Origin: Apostichopus japonicus
Taxonomy: Eukaryota; Echinodermata; Holothuroidea; Aspidochirotida; Stichopodidae
Length of the DNA stretch: 64,000 nt
Assembly: GCF_037975245.1 (NCBI RefSeq)
Contig: NC_092569.1
Coordinates: 30,198,668-30,262,667 of the forward strand
Reading direction: 5' to 3'
The position numbers and the translations under genes are program-made. Shown one piece after another: positions 1 through 11,369 of the stretch. Position 1 is the stretch's first letter. The number at the start of each line of letters is the position of its first letter. The notes beneath the pieces were generated by a model. It was not told the origin of the DNA. It saw only the letters and a list, made by a program, of their open reading frames with translations, and did not search any database.

Positions 1-830
1 TTTATGAGTGATTATTTTAGCTAAGTTACTTCGCTTTTGGTTGGAAGGCAAAATTAAAGCAGTATCGAAAGGACAGGAAGTGATACTACTAATCAGCACT
101 ATATAACATACATTGACTAGTACAATACATCTTATATACCGTGAAATGTAAGGAATGATATAGTCTACAGTATCAATATGTATGTACAAATATCTCAATA
201 TTTGGAACATTCGAAGTTTGTCAGTGGTATGCTAAATGAACCAAACTTCCTTGTTTTATGATGCCTACGTCACACCCTGTTTGCGGAATCGAGTATCCTC
301 ACATCTGATTGAATCAACATATCAGCTGTTTCATTGGGTTTTGATTAATTTGTTTATTGACTGAAAGAATTACATCAATAATGACTATAAATTATAAGGA
401 AAAATATTGTTCATTTATATAAGATATTTATTCAAAGGAGCATTGTTTGACTTATAAAAAGGTAGGTTGATATTAGATTTTTTTATACAAATTTTTAAAT
501 GAAATTTATATCTAATAACCAGCAGAGGCAAAGCTAGAGCTTATTTGGAGGCGTAGAGCTACTTTATAGGCGTAGCTATAAGTGGTTAATTTAACAGTGG
601 CCCCGTCTTCTCAGGGGGTCCAGATGGTTGGCTGCTAACAGTTTTAGCCAACAGAGACACTGCCAGTCATGACTTTGCATGAATAATTTTTATTAATATC
701 AGCATGCCTAAGCCATCCTATTATCTAGCTGACAGTGGCGTAGCTAGAGGTAGAGGAAAAGCTCTCCCTCCTACACACACAAAACATTTTCAAGGAAGAA
801 AAATGGGACGGCAAGGAAAATTAAATAGCT
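1..830. repeat. Intergenic remnant of a further array unit to the left
   Basis: This stretch resembles the sequence just upstream of genes A, B and C (from about 24970, 37945 and 52670). Shared landmarks are the 'agctaagtta' and 'cgcttttggttgg' motifs near the start, the 'cttatataccgtgaaatg' motif near 132, and the block around 245-345 that recurs near 26060, 38300 and 53710. The 'cagtggcgtagc' motif near 732 recurs near 26450 and 38690. Because this block lies upstream of a gene in every other unit, another FReD gene probably sits left of the window. No gene is seen here. Confidence 0.6.
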
Positions 831-1127
831 ATTATATATAATACTGGATACACTGAAAATAAAATTGGGTGTCAATTGACACCTTTCAAGGGTATAGATG
901 TTCTGGACACCATTTTCACGCATTTGACACCCACAGTTCCTCACAATAACCCCTTCGTGAGTGTCATTCTTGCATCGCTCCGAGAATGCACATTCCTATG
1001 TTGACATCATTTGGGTGTAATCATCAATTTTACTCCGATAGATGTGTCAAAATACACCACTGTGGTGGCCAGCAATAAGCCGGCTACGTGGAGTCAAAAC
1101 AATTTGAGTGGGTCAGTTGACACATTT

Positions 1128-1270
1128 GGAATCAGCGTGACACTCTCTGATACTCATTTATATACTGGCACCTTTAGATACTCATAACGTGGGTCAAAGT
1201 AAGGCAGTAGGGTGGTCAGATGACACCTTTGAAAGGATGGAATCAGCGTGACACTCTTTGGTACTCATTT
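1128..1270. repeat. Imperfect direct repeat, 111-bp period
   Basis: The motif 'ggaatcagcgtgacactc', followed by a near-copy of 'tgatactcattt', occurs at 1128 and again at 1239. Surrounding sequence from about 860 carries several variants of 'ggtgtca/tgacacc', including a perfect 16-bp palindrome near 869-884. This may be a decayed transposable element or satellite; no coding capacity is seen. Confidence 0.5.
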
Positions 1271-1984
1271 GCCTCGTGTACCGTAGTGACCGTACGTTGC
1301 TATGTTCCTGCCAAAAGCAAAGCGCGAAAACAGACTTCTTGGGCATGTTTAAGTACAATCTGTATATTTTACGTGCGTGCATAAGCGTTACGTGGGTGGG
1401 TAAGTACAGAAGTATAGTAGTGCTAGCCGGTTGCAAATGGATATGATGTTATGTGATATACAGCAGCTTCGTTAAGCGTGACAGATAAACAGGTAATTTC
1501 AATTTACAAATTAATGTTATCATAAAATTATATTATTTGTATGGCATATAAATAAGTATCATTCACATCGATTAATATAAAAGGCCTACAACCTGAAACT
1601 TTTAAACAAACGAAAGCAGACATTATGGTAAGCCAAAGGTCGTTAGCCTAGCATAGTAAGTAGCAGTAAGTGTCTAATAGTCAATACTGTGTTAGGCCAA
1701 TACAAGATACTAGATGCTAGGCCTAGTTTAACTAGTTTGCAATCGCAGACCCTAATGTTATGCTAGGCTGCATATACCTCTGCAACAGAGTGAGCAGGCC
1801 GACTGTACAAAATAAACAGTCATTAAGAATTTTCTAATATTGAATTAATAGGCTAGGCCCTACAGGACTTTAACACCTTGGAAAATTAACGGAGCAGTAG
1901 CAGAATACCAGTTCACGCGCAGACACAACCTAAGAGAGTAAGAAACATTAGCTACACCATCAAAGAAACCTCTCCCTTGCCCTT

Positions 1985-2215
1985 ATCATCTACATCGTCG
2001 AATGACCTCTCAAATAAACAACTCCGCTATTGAACAGTGCTGGATATTTATCAAAAGACACTTCTTAGTCCAGTCAATGCGTCTGTGGTGGCTACACCGG
2101 CTCCATCATCTACACTGTCAAATAATTTCTCCCTATTGATCAGCTTAGACATTTATCAAAAAAGTCCAAATCCAATCAATATTCCTTGAGTGGCTACACC
2201 GTCTACACTGTCAAA
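1985..2215. repeat. Degenerate tandem repeat, about 110 bp period
   Basis: Two units plus a partial third share, in order, a 'catctacactgtcaaat' type start, 'tattgaacag', 'atttatcaaaa', 'ccagtcaat' and 'gtggctacaccg'. Units begin near 1988, 2106 and 2203. No coding potential is evident. The flanks 1271-1984 and 2216-3037 hold no recognisable gene. Confidence 0.5.
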
Positions 2216-3254
2216 CGAAGCCTTTTGAGAACGTCACATCACACATATGGAATATGTTTTCGTCATCTAGTCCTTTGAGTCAATGGTCTACTGATAACAA
2301 ATGTGACTGTGTAGCCGGCTTCACAGTGGACTGGTATTGTGCAATTAAGCCAAAGTAACCCACAGAAGGCTAGGCCTAGCCTAGGCCCTTATGTTGTTAA
2401 AACTCACAAAGGTATTGTTTTAGAATCAGTAACTGGAAGCAGAGCTATATGTTGACCCTAACCTCGATAGGCTAGGCCTACACTAACCTTGTTTCTAAGT
2501 GTACTAAGTTTCTAAGTTTTGTTTTCCCGAGTGAAAATGGGCGCCCCGAAAAATAGTGGCGGCCCCTTTAAAGAAAACCCCGCGCCTTAAAAAAAATCAA
2601 CCCCTAGCTCGCTCTGAAAAACGTTGCCCATACCGGGCTTCCAAATGAAACAGATTTTTCCGATCCTCATTTTTGACCAATACACTAACAATCGGGTCGA
2701 AAACCGATTATTAAATATGTATATCCCATACCTTATGCAATGCACAACATGAATCAGAACGCGCGACAAGTTCAATGCAATTTTAGTGTGTGAAATCCCT
2801 CACATGTAGTTAACCAGTATAAGTTCTCCTAAGACTTAGTGTTAGGGGCAGCCAAATAAACGTTTCTTAATTGAACGCTAATCACCTTTTGCAACCAGTT
2901 CAGATTGAAACTTTCATTACTTCAGAGTGTAAATATTTCCCCAACACTTAAAAATTTACTTTGGTACGTGTCAATCCCTTCATAGACTTTCGTCAAAACT
3001 AAGAAAGGGAAGCAAGGTTATTGCTACTCATGATTTTATATTTGAATAATAATAATAATAATAATAAACAGTTCTTATTAAGCGCCCGTAACAGAAGTCT
3101 CAGGGCGCTTTACAAATAAAAGGTCAAAAAATACATAAAGAATACAAGTCAAACACACAGCTAAAGAAGCATATGACCGAATGATAAAAAGTAAAATAGC
3201 ACACAAAAGGCAATAACCATGGATAAAAAAGCACTAACATATATAGAAAATGAA

Positions 3255-6200
3255 TTACTGGGTAAAGAGATGAGTTTTCAGTTTTGTTTTAAAATTGTCC
3301 ACAGAAGATGCAGTCCTGATATGTTGTGGCAAAATGTTCCATTCTGTATGAGCGGCTTCTACGAATGATCGGCGTCCATAGGCGGTGCGTGGTCGGCGAG
3401 AAGGGGGTTTGATTAGGTTCTGAGATGAAGAGCGAAGTGACCGACAAGGATTGTATCGCGTGATAAGGTCAGTTAAATATGGAGGAGCAAGTCCATGGAG
3501 ACACTTGAATGTGAGCAGGTTGATCTTAAATGCAATTCTTTGGCGGATGGAAAGCCAGTGAAGACCGCTCATGATCTCAGATATGCTGTCATACTTTTTA
3601 GTGCGCGTCACCAGTCTAGCTGCAGTATTCTGGATTCTTTGCAGCTTCATGATTTCAGAGTCCGGGAGGCCGTAGAGAAGGGCATTGCAGTTGTCTAAAC
3701 GCGAGGTGACATAGGCGTGAACCAGTTTCTCAGTTGTATCCTGATCGAGATAATGTCTAATCCTTCCGATGCTTCTGATGGCGTTAGTTGCGTTCCGACA
3801 GACGTTATTAACATGTTCCCTCATAGTTAGCTGACTATCTAAAATAACTCCCAGATTGCGCGCATAGGAGGTTGGTTCTACGTTAGTGTCACCTACCCTA
3901 ATTCCAGATAAGGGCGTCGCCTTCATGTTTCGCGATGTGACATGAATCACTTCAGTTTTGCTGTCATTTAACTGAAGTTTGTTGCGTACAGTCCATGATT
4001 TTATGTCGGCAAGACACTGTTCAAGTTTGGACACAGAAACGTCTCTGCTTGAAGGATTCATAGAAATATGCAGCTGTGTGTCATCTGCGTATGCCATACA
4101 CTCGATGCCATTGGAAGAGGCTATGTCTTCGATCGGAGCGCTATACATTGTAAAGATAACAGGTCCTGCTACCGATCCCTGCGGTATGCCGCAGTCCATT
4201 AGAAGCGCGTCGGAGAGTGCAGTCTCAACAGCAACAGCTTGCTTGCGGTTTTCAAGGTAGGAAACAAACCAGTCCGGCGCCTTATCCGTGATTCCATATC
4301 GCTCCTCTAGGCGCGCAATCAACACAGGATGGTCAATAGTGTCAAAAGCGGCCGAGAAATCTAAGAGAACCAGTACCGCCTCGTCGCCTCTGTCAACAGT
4401 CTGCAGGAGGTCGTTGCACACGCGGAGAAGTGCAGTCTCTGTACTGCAGCCTTCCCGATAAGCGGATTGTTTGTTGCTCTGAAGCCCATTTTCTTTAAGA
4501 TAGGCTTGAAGTTGACTTACAACGACACGTTCCAAGAGTTTTGAGTCAAACCTTAAGTTTGATATAGGACGATAGTTCTTCATGTCCTCACAGTCAAGCG
4601 ATCATTTTTTGATCAGAGGTTTGACACGAGCAACTTTATAAGCATCTGGAAATTGCCCAGAGGATAGCGAATTGTTGATAATCTTTGTGATAATTGGCAA
4701 AAGATCATCAAGCAAGTACATCAGTAGCGACATTGGCAGCGGATCGAGGCTGCATGTCTTTTTCGAAGACTTCATCACAAGGGCGCGCACTTCATCCTCC
4801 GAAACCTCTTGAAATTGGACAAGAGAGGAGTCACATTGGTCTGTAACATTCACTGAAGCAGAAGTGGATGCATTGTCAAGAGATGTCCGAAGTTTACGAA
4901 TCTTTTGATCAAAGAAGTTGACAAATTCATTCGCTATGTCTGCTGAAGACATTCCTGATGGTAGCACTGGTGGAGCTTGAGCGACGGACAATTTGTCAAT
5001 AACATTGAACAACTGTTTTTGGTCACATTCAGATATGACTGACCGGTGGTATTTGGTCTTTGTGCTGTCGAGAAGTTCCTTGTACTCAGAGCAACTTTCT
5101 TGAAAGGCTTGTTTATCAACTTCCAAACCTGACGACTTCCACTTTCTTTCATATGAGCGCTTCTTTCTTTTTGCATTTCTGAGGCTCTCATCATACCAAG
5201 GAGCATGCGGCCGGAGAGTTATCTTGCGAGTTTTCACGGGTGCATGTTTGTCAAGAACATCGCTCAGAACAGTATGATATTGCTCAATGAGGACATCAGG
5301 ATCATCAGCAGGATTCAAGATCAATGGTGAGTTGACAACATCATGACGTAAAGCGTCGAGATCAACGTCTTTCAACCGACGTTGACGAACGGTACACTTA
5401 GTTGGTTTTGGTCGTGCAACATCGAGATCACACTTCACTGCATAGTGGTCAGATGGAAGTCCATAAAGTATCGATGGGTTTGATACCAGAGAATCCGTTT
5501 CATGCGAAATGATGAGGTCTAGGGTATGACCCTTTTTGTGTGTAGCACCAGTCACATGTTGACGAAGACCAGCAGATTCAAGAAGGTCGCGCATATGCGA
5601 AGCATCGCGGTCTTGTTCATTATCCACATGAAAATTAAAGTCTCCAGCGAACAACAAGCGACATTGGACAACAGAGATGGTTTCCAAAAGGATGGCAAAT
5701 TCGCGAAAGAAAGTTGAGGGCGTCTGCTTACTTTTCGATGATGGAGGTCGATACACAGACAGCAGCCGTAAAGGCTGCTGTCCACTTGAAGAGACAGAAA
5801 TGTCCATCAGTTCAAATGAAGAAAAGGATTGGGTGTGGTTCTCCGTGATGCCAAAACCCTTTCTGAGAATTATGCAGATGCCGCCTCCTCTACAAAATTT
5901 TCGAGGTTTGTGGTAAACAGCATAATCAGGAAGGGTAGCATAAATATCAGCTAAAGCTCGGTTGTCGCGTGAGTCTCCTTTGAGCCAACTTTCGGTAATC
6001 AACAGAATGTCCAGTTTATGATCAATAATGAGGTCACATATTGACGCAGATTTCCCACGGCGTTTCATTGATCTAGCGTTCCAAGTAGCGAACCGAACCT
6101 TCGGAAACTTATTATCGGATTGCAAATTCCTAGTGCCAGTAGGACTAATAGGAACTTTAACTAGTTGACGTTGTCTTGGTGACGAAACAAAATCCTCAAC

Positions 6201-6413
6201 AGGTTTATCGCTTGATAAAAGTCTATTACTTGTGATGACTGCAATTGATCGATTTTTCCTTACGCTTCGATAACCACGCTTTGTCAGCTTGGCAATCTTG
6301 AGTTCTCGTAATTTACTCCATAGGTTTTGATCAATGCGATTACAATGGCGTTTATCACACCTTTGTTTGAGGTCCAACAGAGTAGCATTGCTATAGAATA
6401 GGCGAGGTTTCAT
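3255..6413 (-). pseudogene. LINE ORF2: endonuclease-reverse transcriptase, one internal stop
   Basis: The protein nicks target DNA and reverse-transcribes the element RNA. The frame runs 1053 codons from the ATG at 6413 to the stop at 3255, with a single in-frame TGA at 4602-4604 between 'ARVKPLIKK' and 'SLDCEDMKNYRPISN'. Residues about 105-330 form an EEP endonuclease with 'ATWNARS', 'LLITESWL', 'FAGDFNFHVD' and 'LPSDHYAVKC'. From about residue 610 comes the reverse transcriptase with 'NYRPISNL', 'LLDFSAAFDTIDH', 'GIPQGSVAGP' and catalytic 'YADDTQLH'. The C-terminus ('LNLLTFKCLHGLAPPYL', 'WNILPQHIR', 'KTKLKTHLF') fits the CR1/L2/Crack group. The TGA could be a real inactivating mutation or a base-call error. 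Clade assignment is from motif style only. Confidence 0.9.
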
Positions 6414-6798
6414 AGTTTACTAAGTACAGGTTCTATACACACAATGTATCGCTGTAGTAACGCTGTGGCAATATAAATTCACATCAGAAACAGTTCAGAA
6501 TACCAGATGACGATGAAAAAATGTTCAAATCCACGGAGATTCCGAACGACGAGGTACTTACAGAACACCACAAAATAGTTAAAACACAACAGAGTAGCAT
6601 TGCTATAGAATAGGCGAGGTTTCATAGTTAAGTAAGTACAGGTTCTATACACACAATGTATCGCTATAGTAACGCTATGGCAATATAAATTCACATCAAA
6701 AACAGTTCAAAATACCAGAAGACGATGAAAAAAAATGTTCAAATTCACGGAGATTCCGAACGACGAGGTACTTACAGAACACCACAAATAGTTAAAAC
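6375..6798 (-). repeat. Two 212-bp tandem units in the LINE 5' region
   Basis: The sequence 'caacagagtagcattgc' starts at 6375 and again at 6587, and the following ~200 bp match with a few differences. Each unit carries an ATG and the first 13 codons of ORF2 (MKPRLFYSNATLL), so the upstream unit holds a short decoy start that runs into a different frame. The layout resembles promoter monomers of some LINEs, but promoter activity is inference. Confidence 0.7.
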
Positions 6799-6899
6799 AC
6801 AAATAGAGTCCTCCAATTAGGCAAAATAAACAGGTGTTTACGGAGCGTCAAGAGGAGTGCAACCTGCTGAGGGCGCCACCAGCTTTGAAGCTTAATAGG

Positions 6900-7295
6900 A
6901 TAATAGCGAGGTTGATCAAAGGGGTAATGTATGTGTAATTAGTCAACCACTGTATATTGCACAATATACATAGTCTGTTCACGAGGCTTTATGGCTCGCT
7001 TGTCGGTGTGTTGCCTACGCACGACTGCGAGAGTTACAGTATAGCATTATCACTGCTGTACACTTGTTGTGTCGTAAGCAATTTCACGATCAGACGTTTA
7101 ACAGCGGAAGTTGGGTTACTCAGATTTTCTTGGATTTCACAAATTCGTGTGGTATGGCCCTACAGTGGCCGTGTGTTTTGTGACTCGTGATTTGTATCTC
7201 CTTCGTAAGTAGTAGGTACATTTTCCATATAGAGTACATTAATTAATCCTATTGATTTTGCTATATATTGTATATGCTTGTATATTGTATATGCT
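6900..7295. other. Intergenic, nothing recognised
   Basis: AT-rich sequence between the LINE 5' end and the repeats starting near 7300. No splice-bounded coding segment, RNA gene or named repeat is recognised. Confidence 0.4.
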
Positions 7296-7620
7296 GGTCA
7301 GCGGTCGTCTGGGGTCAACAGCTCTAGGTCAAAGACTGAAAACCTTGTAAACAGTAAATCTTGCTATAACTATCATGGATTGAGTTCATATTTATTATTT
7401 ATGTTTCTTAGGGCAAGTAGATGATCCCTAATGTTTTTGGTGGAGGTCAAAGGTCACCTGAGGTCAGGAGAGGCAATACCCCATAAAAACCTGCAAAAAG
7501 CATATCTTCAGGCTTTTAATGATGAAGCTCATATTTGGCATGAGGGTTCCTTGTAGTGAATAGATTATCTATATTGTTTGAAAGGTAGGTCAAAGGTCAT
7601 CTCAGGTCAAGAAAGTTCAA
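7295..7620. repeat. Tandem ~140-bp repeat with AGGTCA direct repeats
   Basis: Two or more diverged units each end in 'aggtcaaaggtca' followed by another 'aggtca' (near 7445-7470 and 7583-7605). The motif matches the DR1 nuclear-receptor element consensus, but its place inside a tandem repeat suggests a repeat family rather than a designed enhancer. No gene is seen here. Confidence 0.55.
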
Positions 7621-7779
7621 AAATGAAAATGTGGTAAATTGTTCAATTTCCTAAACTTGAAAGCATTAAATATATATTAGGGACATCCGACGACCTCAAA
7701 AGCTGACTTTGGTTGTCCAGACAGAACTTTAATTGTCTTGGGTGACAGGAGGACCATAAATAACTTGAGATATGTTTGA

Positions 7780-8280
7780 TTGAATGTGACCATATTTGAC
7801 TGTCTAAACCCTAAACTACTCCATGAAGCTGGATCACAGTAGGGGTTCTGTGATTTCTTATTTGAAAATGCTCTTTGGAAGCTTTACTTAGACTATTACA
7901 ATCTTCTCGTTGATTTGCTTTTGACACCTGATTCATTTGGAATATTTGCATAGCTGTCAAAGTTTTCTGTACTTAGAATTACATAAAGAAGCATATTTTT
8001 GTAGAAATAATCTTCTTGTTTGTGAATATATCATTGAGATATTATAAAGAAAAACAAAGACATTTTCAGCTGAATTGTCATGATGTCATCATCTATTCTG
8101 CTGTTGCCAGATGCATTTACAAAATATCACTAAATTTTAAACATTCATATCTTCACAATACCAAATGCTATGAGGATGTGGTTTTCACAGTTAGATTCAA
8201 TACAATTTCAGCATTTTTGTTCAGCAATCAACTTTAGCCACCAGAATATTTTTGTTAAGAGAAAACAAGTTAAGATGCTT
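7780..8280. repeat. Dispersed repeat, copy 1 (partner at 57.8-58.2 kb)
   Basis: About 450 bp match 57760-58250 in the same orientation, for example 'ggatcacagtaggggttctg' near 7830 and 57815, then 'tttggaagct', 'acttagaattacataaa' and 'ttctgctgttgccagatgc'. Both copies lie about 1-3.5 kb beyond the 3' end of a FReD gene (A and D), so this may be a shared part of the old duplication unit or an independent repeat family. Confidence 0.7.
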
Positions 8281-9696
8281 AAAATCCATAACTGGAGGCG
8301 AAACTTTGTTTTATGTTGGCTAATACTTAAGTATTTTAGTACACAAACAATACTGTAGTTCTCGTTTAGTCAAAAGATACAGTGATTTAGAGAAATTTGA
8401 TGTCAAAGTTGGCAGATTCCCACTGACCAGAAACACGATACATAAAAAATCATGTTGTCATGACGGCATGTTATTGTGACGTCAATTGCGCAGTGTACCG
8501 CAAACACTTCGCAATAACAATGGAATTTCCACGTACTTCTCGTTAGAAAGTGAAGCTTTTATTAACTTTATTCTTCCAATAAACATACAGCTGCATGAGA
8601 AAGATAGTTGTTGGAAATGTTCAGCACTTTTTAACTTATTTTGGGTAGCAATTCGTCAATTAAAAGTACATTATGGTTAAAAAACTGCCTGAACGTCTGG
8701 TCATATTTCATAAGATCAGTTGCTATTATAGGCCAGTATACATACTGTGCCGTACGATATCGAGGTGTTTTAGCAATTGAAAGGTCTACCTTGTGAAATA
8801 TGTTGACATCTCGGGTATTTCTTCATTTTTTGTTGCAATTAATCGTGTTTGCAGTTAGTTTTTAGTCAGTATATGCAATTTTAATCGAATCCATGAAATA
8901 TAAATCTTTGGGTGTGTCTCAGTCTAGCTGCCATAAAGTAAGGCTTTCAGGAAGTCACAACTCCACGAGAGCAGATACACAAGTGAAGGAAACACCACGG
9001 TAAAAAAACGGGCCTGATAAATTCCATATTCCATATACTAGTTTCAAAAGTTAAAAGATGCGAAAACTTTTACTGTCGCAGTACAATATATACATGCCTA
9101 CAATGCACATCGTTCATATACGTGTTAGTGTGCATAGTGTCATATCGTTGGTTCTGCTAAAGAGAACCAAGTCACACAGGGCCTATTGTATAGCAGTGTA
9201 CAACCTATCTATTGTAACATGATCTTGTTTCCTTGCACCTATGGGGTAAATCACGGCTGAAAATAAACAATTGAGCATGTACATTAGAATAACAAGGCAA
9301 ATGTGGCTAACAAGTTTAGGCATATATAAGAAAATAAATTAGGGAGACTACCTTTAGAGGTCCTTAAACTATACTGCCTATAAGTGTTTGCCTGCAGACG
9401 GTGGGAAACCCCCTTACCAAATTAATCCAAAACCTGTGACGCTTTTCGCAAGTTTAAATGACTGGGAAACGTAAAGAAACTTAAACCATGGAGGTAAAAC
9501 AGATTTACCTCCATGTTATGACAGAGTGTCGTATGAGCCTAGTGTTAGTACTGAAGTGAATAGCTTGATCGAAAGTTTACCTCAAGAGACTCGGCACAAG
9601 TACGTCAGGGGGTAACCTGCAGTCATCTGAGCGTTTAGGAATGTTTGCGAAAAGAGCAAATTTCTTGTACAAAAGTGCTAGGTTTGATCAAGTTTT
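8281..9696. other. Intergenic, no gene recognised
   Basis: AT-rich sequence with only short, non-conserved ORFs. No splice-bounded coding exon or named repeat is recognised. Confidence 0.4.
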
Positions 9697-9793
9697 ACAT
9701 CAATGGAAAGGTACAGGTGTAAAGATTCAATGTAACATACACTTGAAAGGATTAGAGAATGTCGAAAACCACCAGCTATGCATATTAAACAGT
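9697..9793 (+). repeat. Left arm of a ~97-bp inverted-repeat pair
   Basis: This segment, containing 'aggattagagaatgtcgaa' and 'ccaccagctatgcat', is matched in reverse complement by 10817-10913. The arms are 1.02 kb apart. Such a layout fits a non-autonomous element with long terminal inverted repeats or two oppositely oriented copies of a short repeat. A partial relative of the right arm lies at about 58785-58830, downstream of gene D. Confidence 0.65.
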
Positions 9794-10747
9794 TTTATTG
9801 CCGACTTGGAAATTCCTACAAATGCTTCAAACGATGTCTTTTTAAATAATAAGTTCCATCATTTTATTAATGTTATTTTGTATTATTTATGTGGCTATAA
9901 TGATTCATAATTCTCAGTATTCTCATCTTAGTACTGTTTGCTAATTATTAACGTCCACCTTGATCTGTAGATATTTCCAACTTAAAACTATATTTTATTA
10001 ATATTTAGAGGTTTTAGTAGTAAGATTTCCATTGTATTTTATTTTACTACAATTAGAGGGTATATTTTGAAAGTCATTTTATCATTCAATTTGGTTGTGC
10101 TACTGATTATGTACTATTTAAGTAACAATATCAATAATTACATACATTTTGTGTAGTATATTGTATTAAGAACCTCACATCTTAAAATAAGCAACACAAA
10201 CGATCCAGTACCACATATATTTAAGAATCGTTATCAAAGGAAGCTAAGAATAAAGGTGATAATTTTAATGATAAATCAAGTCAAATCAGGGGATGCCACT
10301 TTCTAGTAACAAAGGTAGTTTGAATTTGCTGTTTTCTATCCAGAAAATCGATGCAATTAGTAGTTTGTTTGTGAAGTAAGGAACACATGTTATTGTATAT
10401 TTGATTTTGAATAAAATTGATTATTTTCCTTACATAAGGACTTTATACTGGACAGAGAATTGTAAGAATATCAGCCACTGTGCACATGCTATTCCAATTA
10501 ATGGGATTTTTTTTCAGAAATCATGATTAACCAACCATGGGCTCCTGAATAAAATGATTGCAATGATACATGGCAACTTAGCCCCACCCCCAAACACACA
10601 AACCTTCCCTATATGAGGTAAAGCATGATTAGAATGATATAATGTTAACTTATACTGATGCTATTAATTTATGACAAGGCTAAGCTCAATATTGCGGGTA
10701 GGAAGGGAGGGCATGGGTGTTGGGAGAGAGGGGATAATCATATGGGA

Positions 10748-10786
<39 letters not shown>

Positions 10787-10816
10787 ATCATAATAATAAT
10801 AATAATAATAATAATA
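9794..10816. other. Interior between inverted repeats; no coding capacity
   Basis: AT-rich sequence with no transposase-like ORF. It ends in a (TA)n and (TAA)n microsatellite from about 10748. If the flanking arms are transposon ends, this would be a non-autonomous interior. Confidence 0.35.
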
Positions 10817-10818
10817 AC
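10748..10818. repeat. (TA)n then (ATA)n microsatellite downstream of gene A
   Basis: Direct simple repeat. Similar tracts lie roughly 0.5-0.6 kb beyond the stop codons of B, C and D, so the position is shared by the array units. Confidence 0.9.
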
Positions 10819-10913
10819 TGTTTAAAGTGCATAGCTGGTGATTTTCGACATTCTCTAATCTCTTCAAGTTTATGTTATATTGAATCTTTACACTTGTAAT
10901 TTCCATTGATGTA
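10817..10913 (-). repeat. Right arm of the inverted-repeat pair
   Basis: Reverse complement of 9697-9793 with scattered mismatches, including the 'attctctaatc' and 'tgaatctttacac' blocks. Confidence 0.65.
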
Positions 10914-11077
10914 TGATACAATATGTAGGTGTGTGGTCCTAGAAACCAAGAATCATTACGTATCCACTTTCACGCAATTGTTAATTTCCTACACACTATT
11001 TTTTGTGGAGGGGGGGGGGTGAGGTTTGGGATGCACACCATGAAAAGAAAAATGGACATGTTCACTTTGATTTTTGA

Positions 11078-11083
11078 TTTTAT
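11078..11083 (-). terminator. Candidate polyadenylation signal of gene A
   Basis: AATAAA on the minus strand about 290 nt beyond the stop codon. The region between is conserved in B, C and D, each of which also has AATAAA at a similar distance. Confidence 0.4.
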
Positions 11084-11369
11084 TCCTTTGTGAGACTCAT
11101 ACAATAATCAATTGTTAACTATCAAACAACAGTAAGATTGTTAACATTCACAATTTGACATTGATTTCAATCATTGTTATATATCCTTTCATTCCCTTAA
11201 AATATGAATTATTCGTCGAATTGCTCTGGTTGGAATTTTTGTTGCATTTTCTGCTTCTTTCTTGTCTTCAGCCCGTCTCGTTTTCCGATACTCGAAGATC
11301 TGTTTGGATCTTTCCCTACTTTCTAAGTAATGCCTGCACTGTCGGACACTGTGTTATACGGTGTTTTGT

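Larger units (their letters stand above)
3038..6900 (-). mobile_element. CR1/L2-type non-LTR retrotransposon, near full length
   Basis: Read on the minus strand, the element has a 5' region with two 212-bp tandem units (6375-6798), one long ORF with AP-like endonuclease and reverse transcriptase, and a short 3' tail. The tail has an 8-bp perfect stem (3080-3087 with 3103-3110, 'aagcgccc'/'gggcgctt') and ends in an ATT/AAT microsatellite (about 3045-3067), as is typical of CR1/L2-like LINE 3' ends. The 5' boundary is uncertain, between about 6800 and 6960. No target-site duplication was identified. The copy looks young because only one stop codon breaks the ORF. Confidence 0.85.

Noticed and set aside
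3495-5916. Several plus-strand and second-frame ORFs within the LINE
   Set aside because: Shadows of ORF2 with no domain content.
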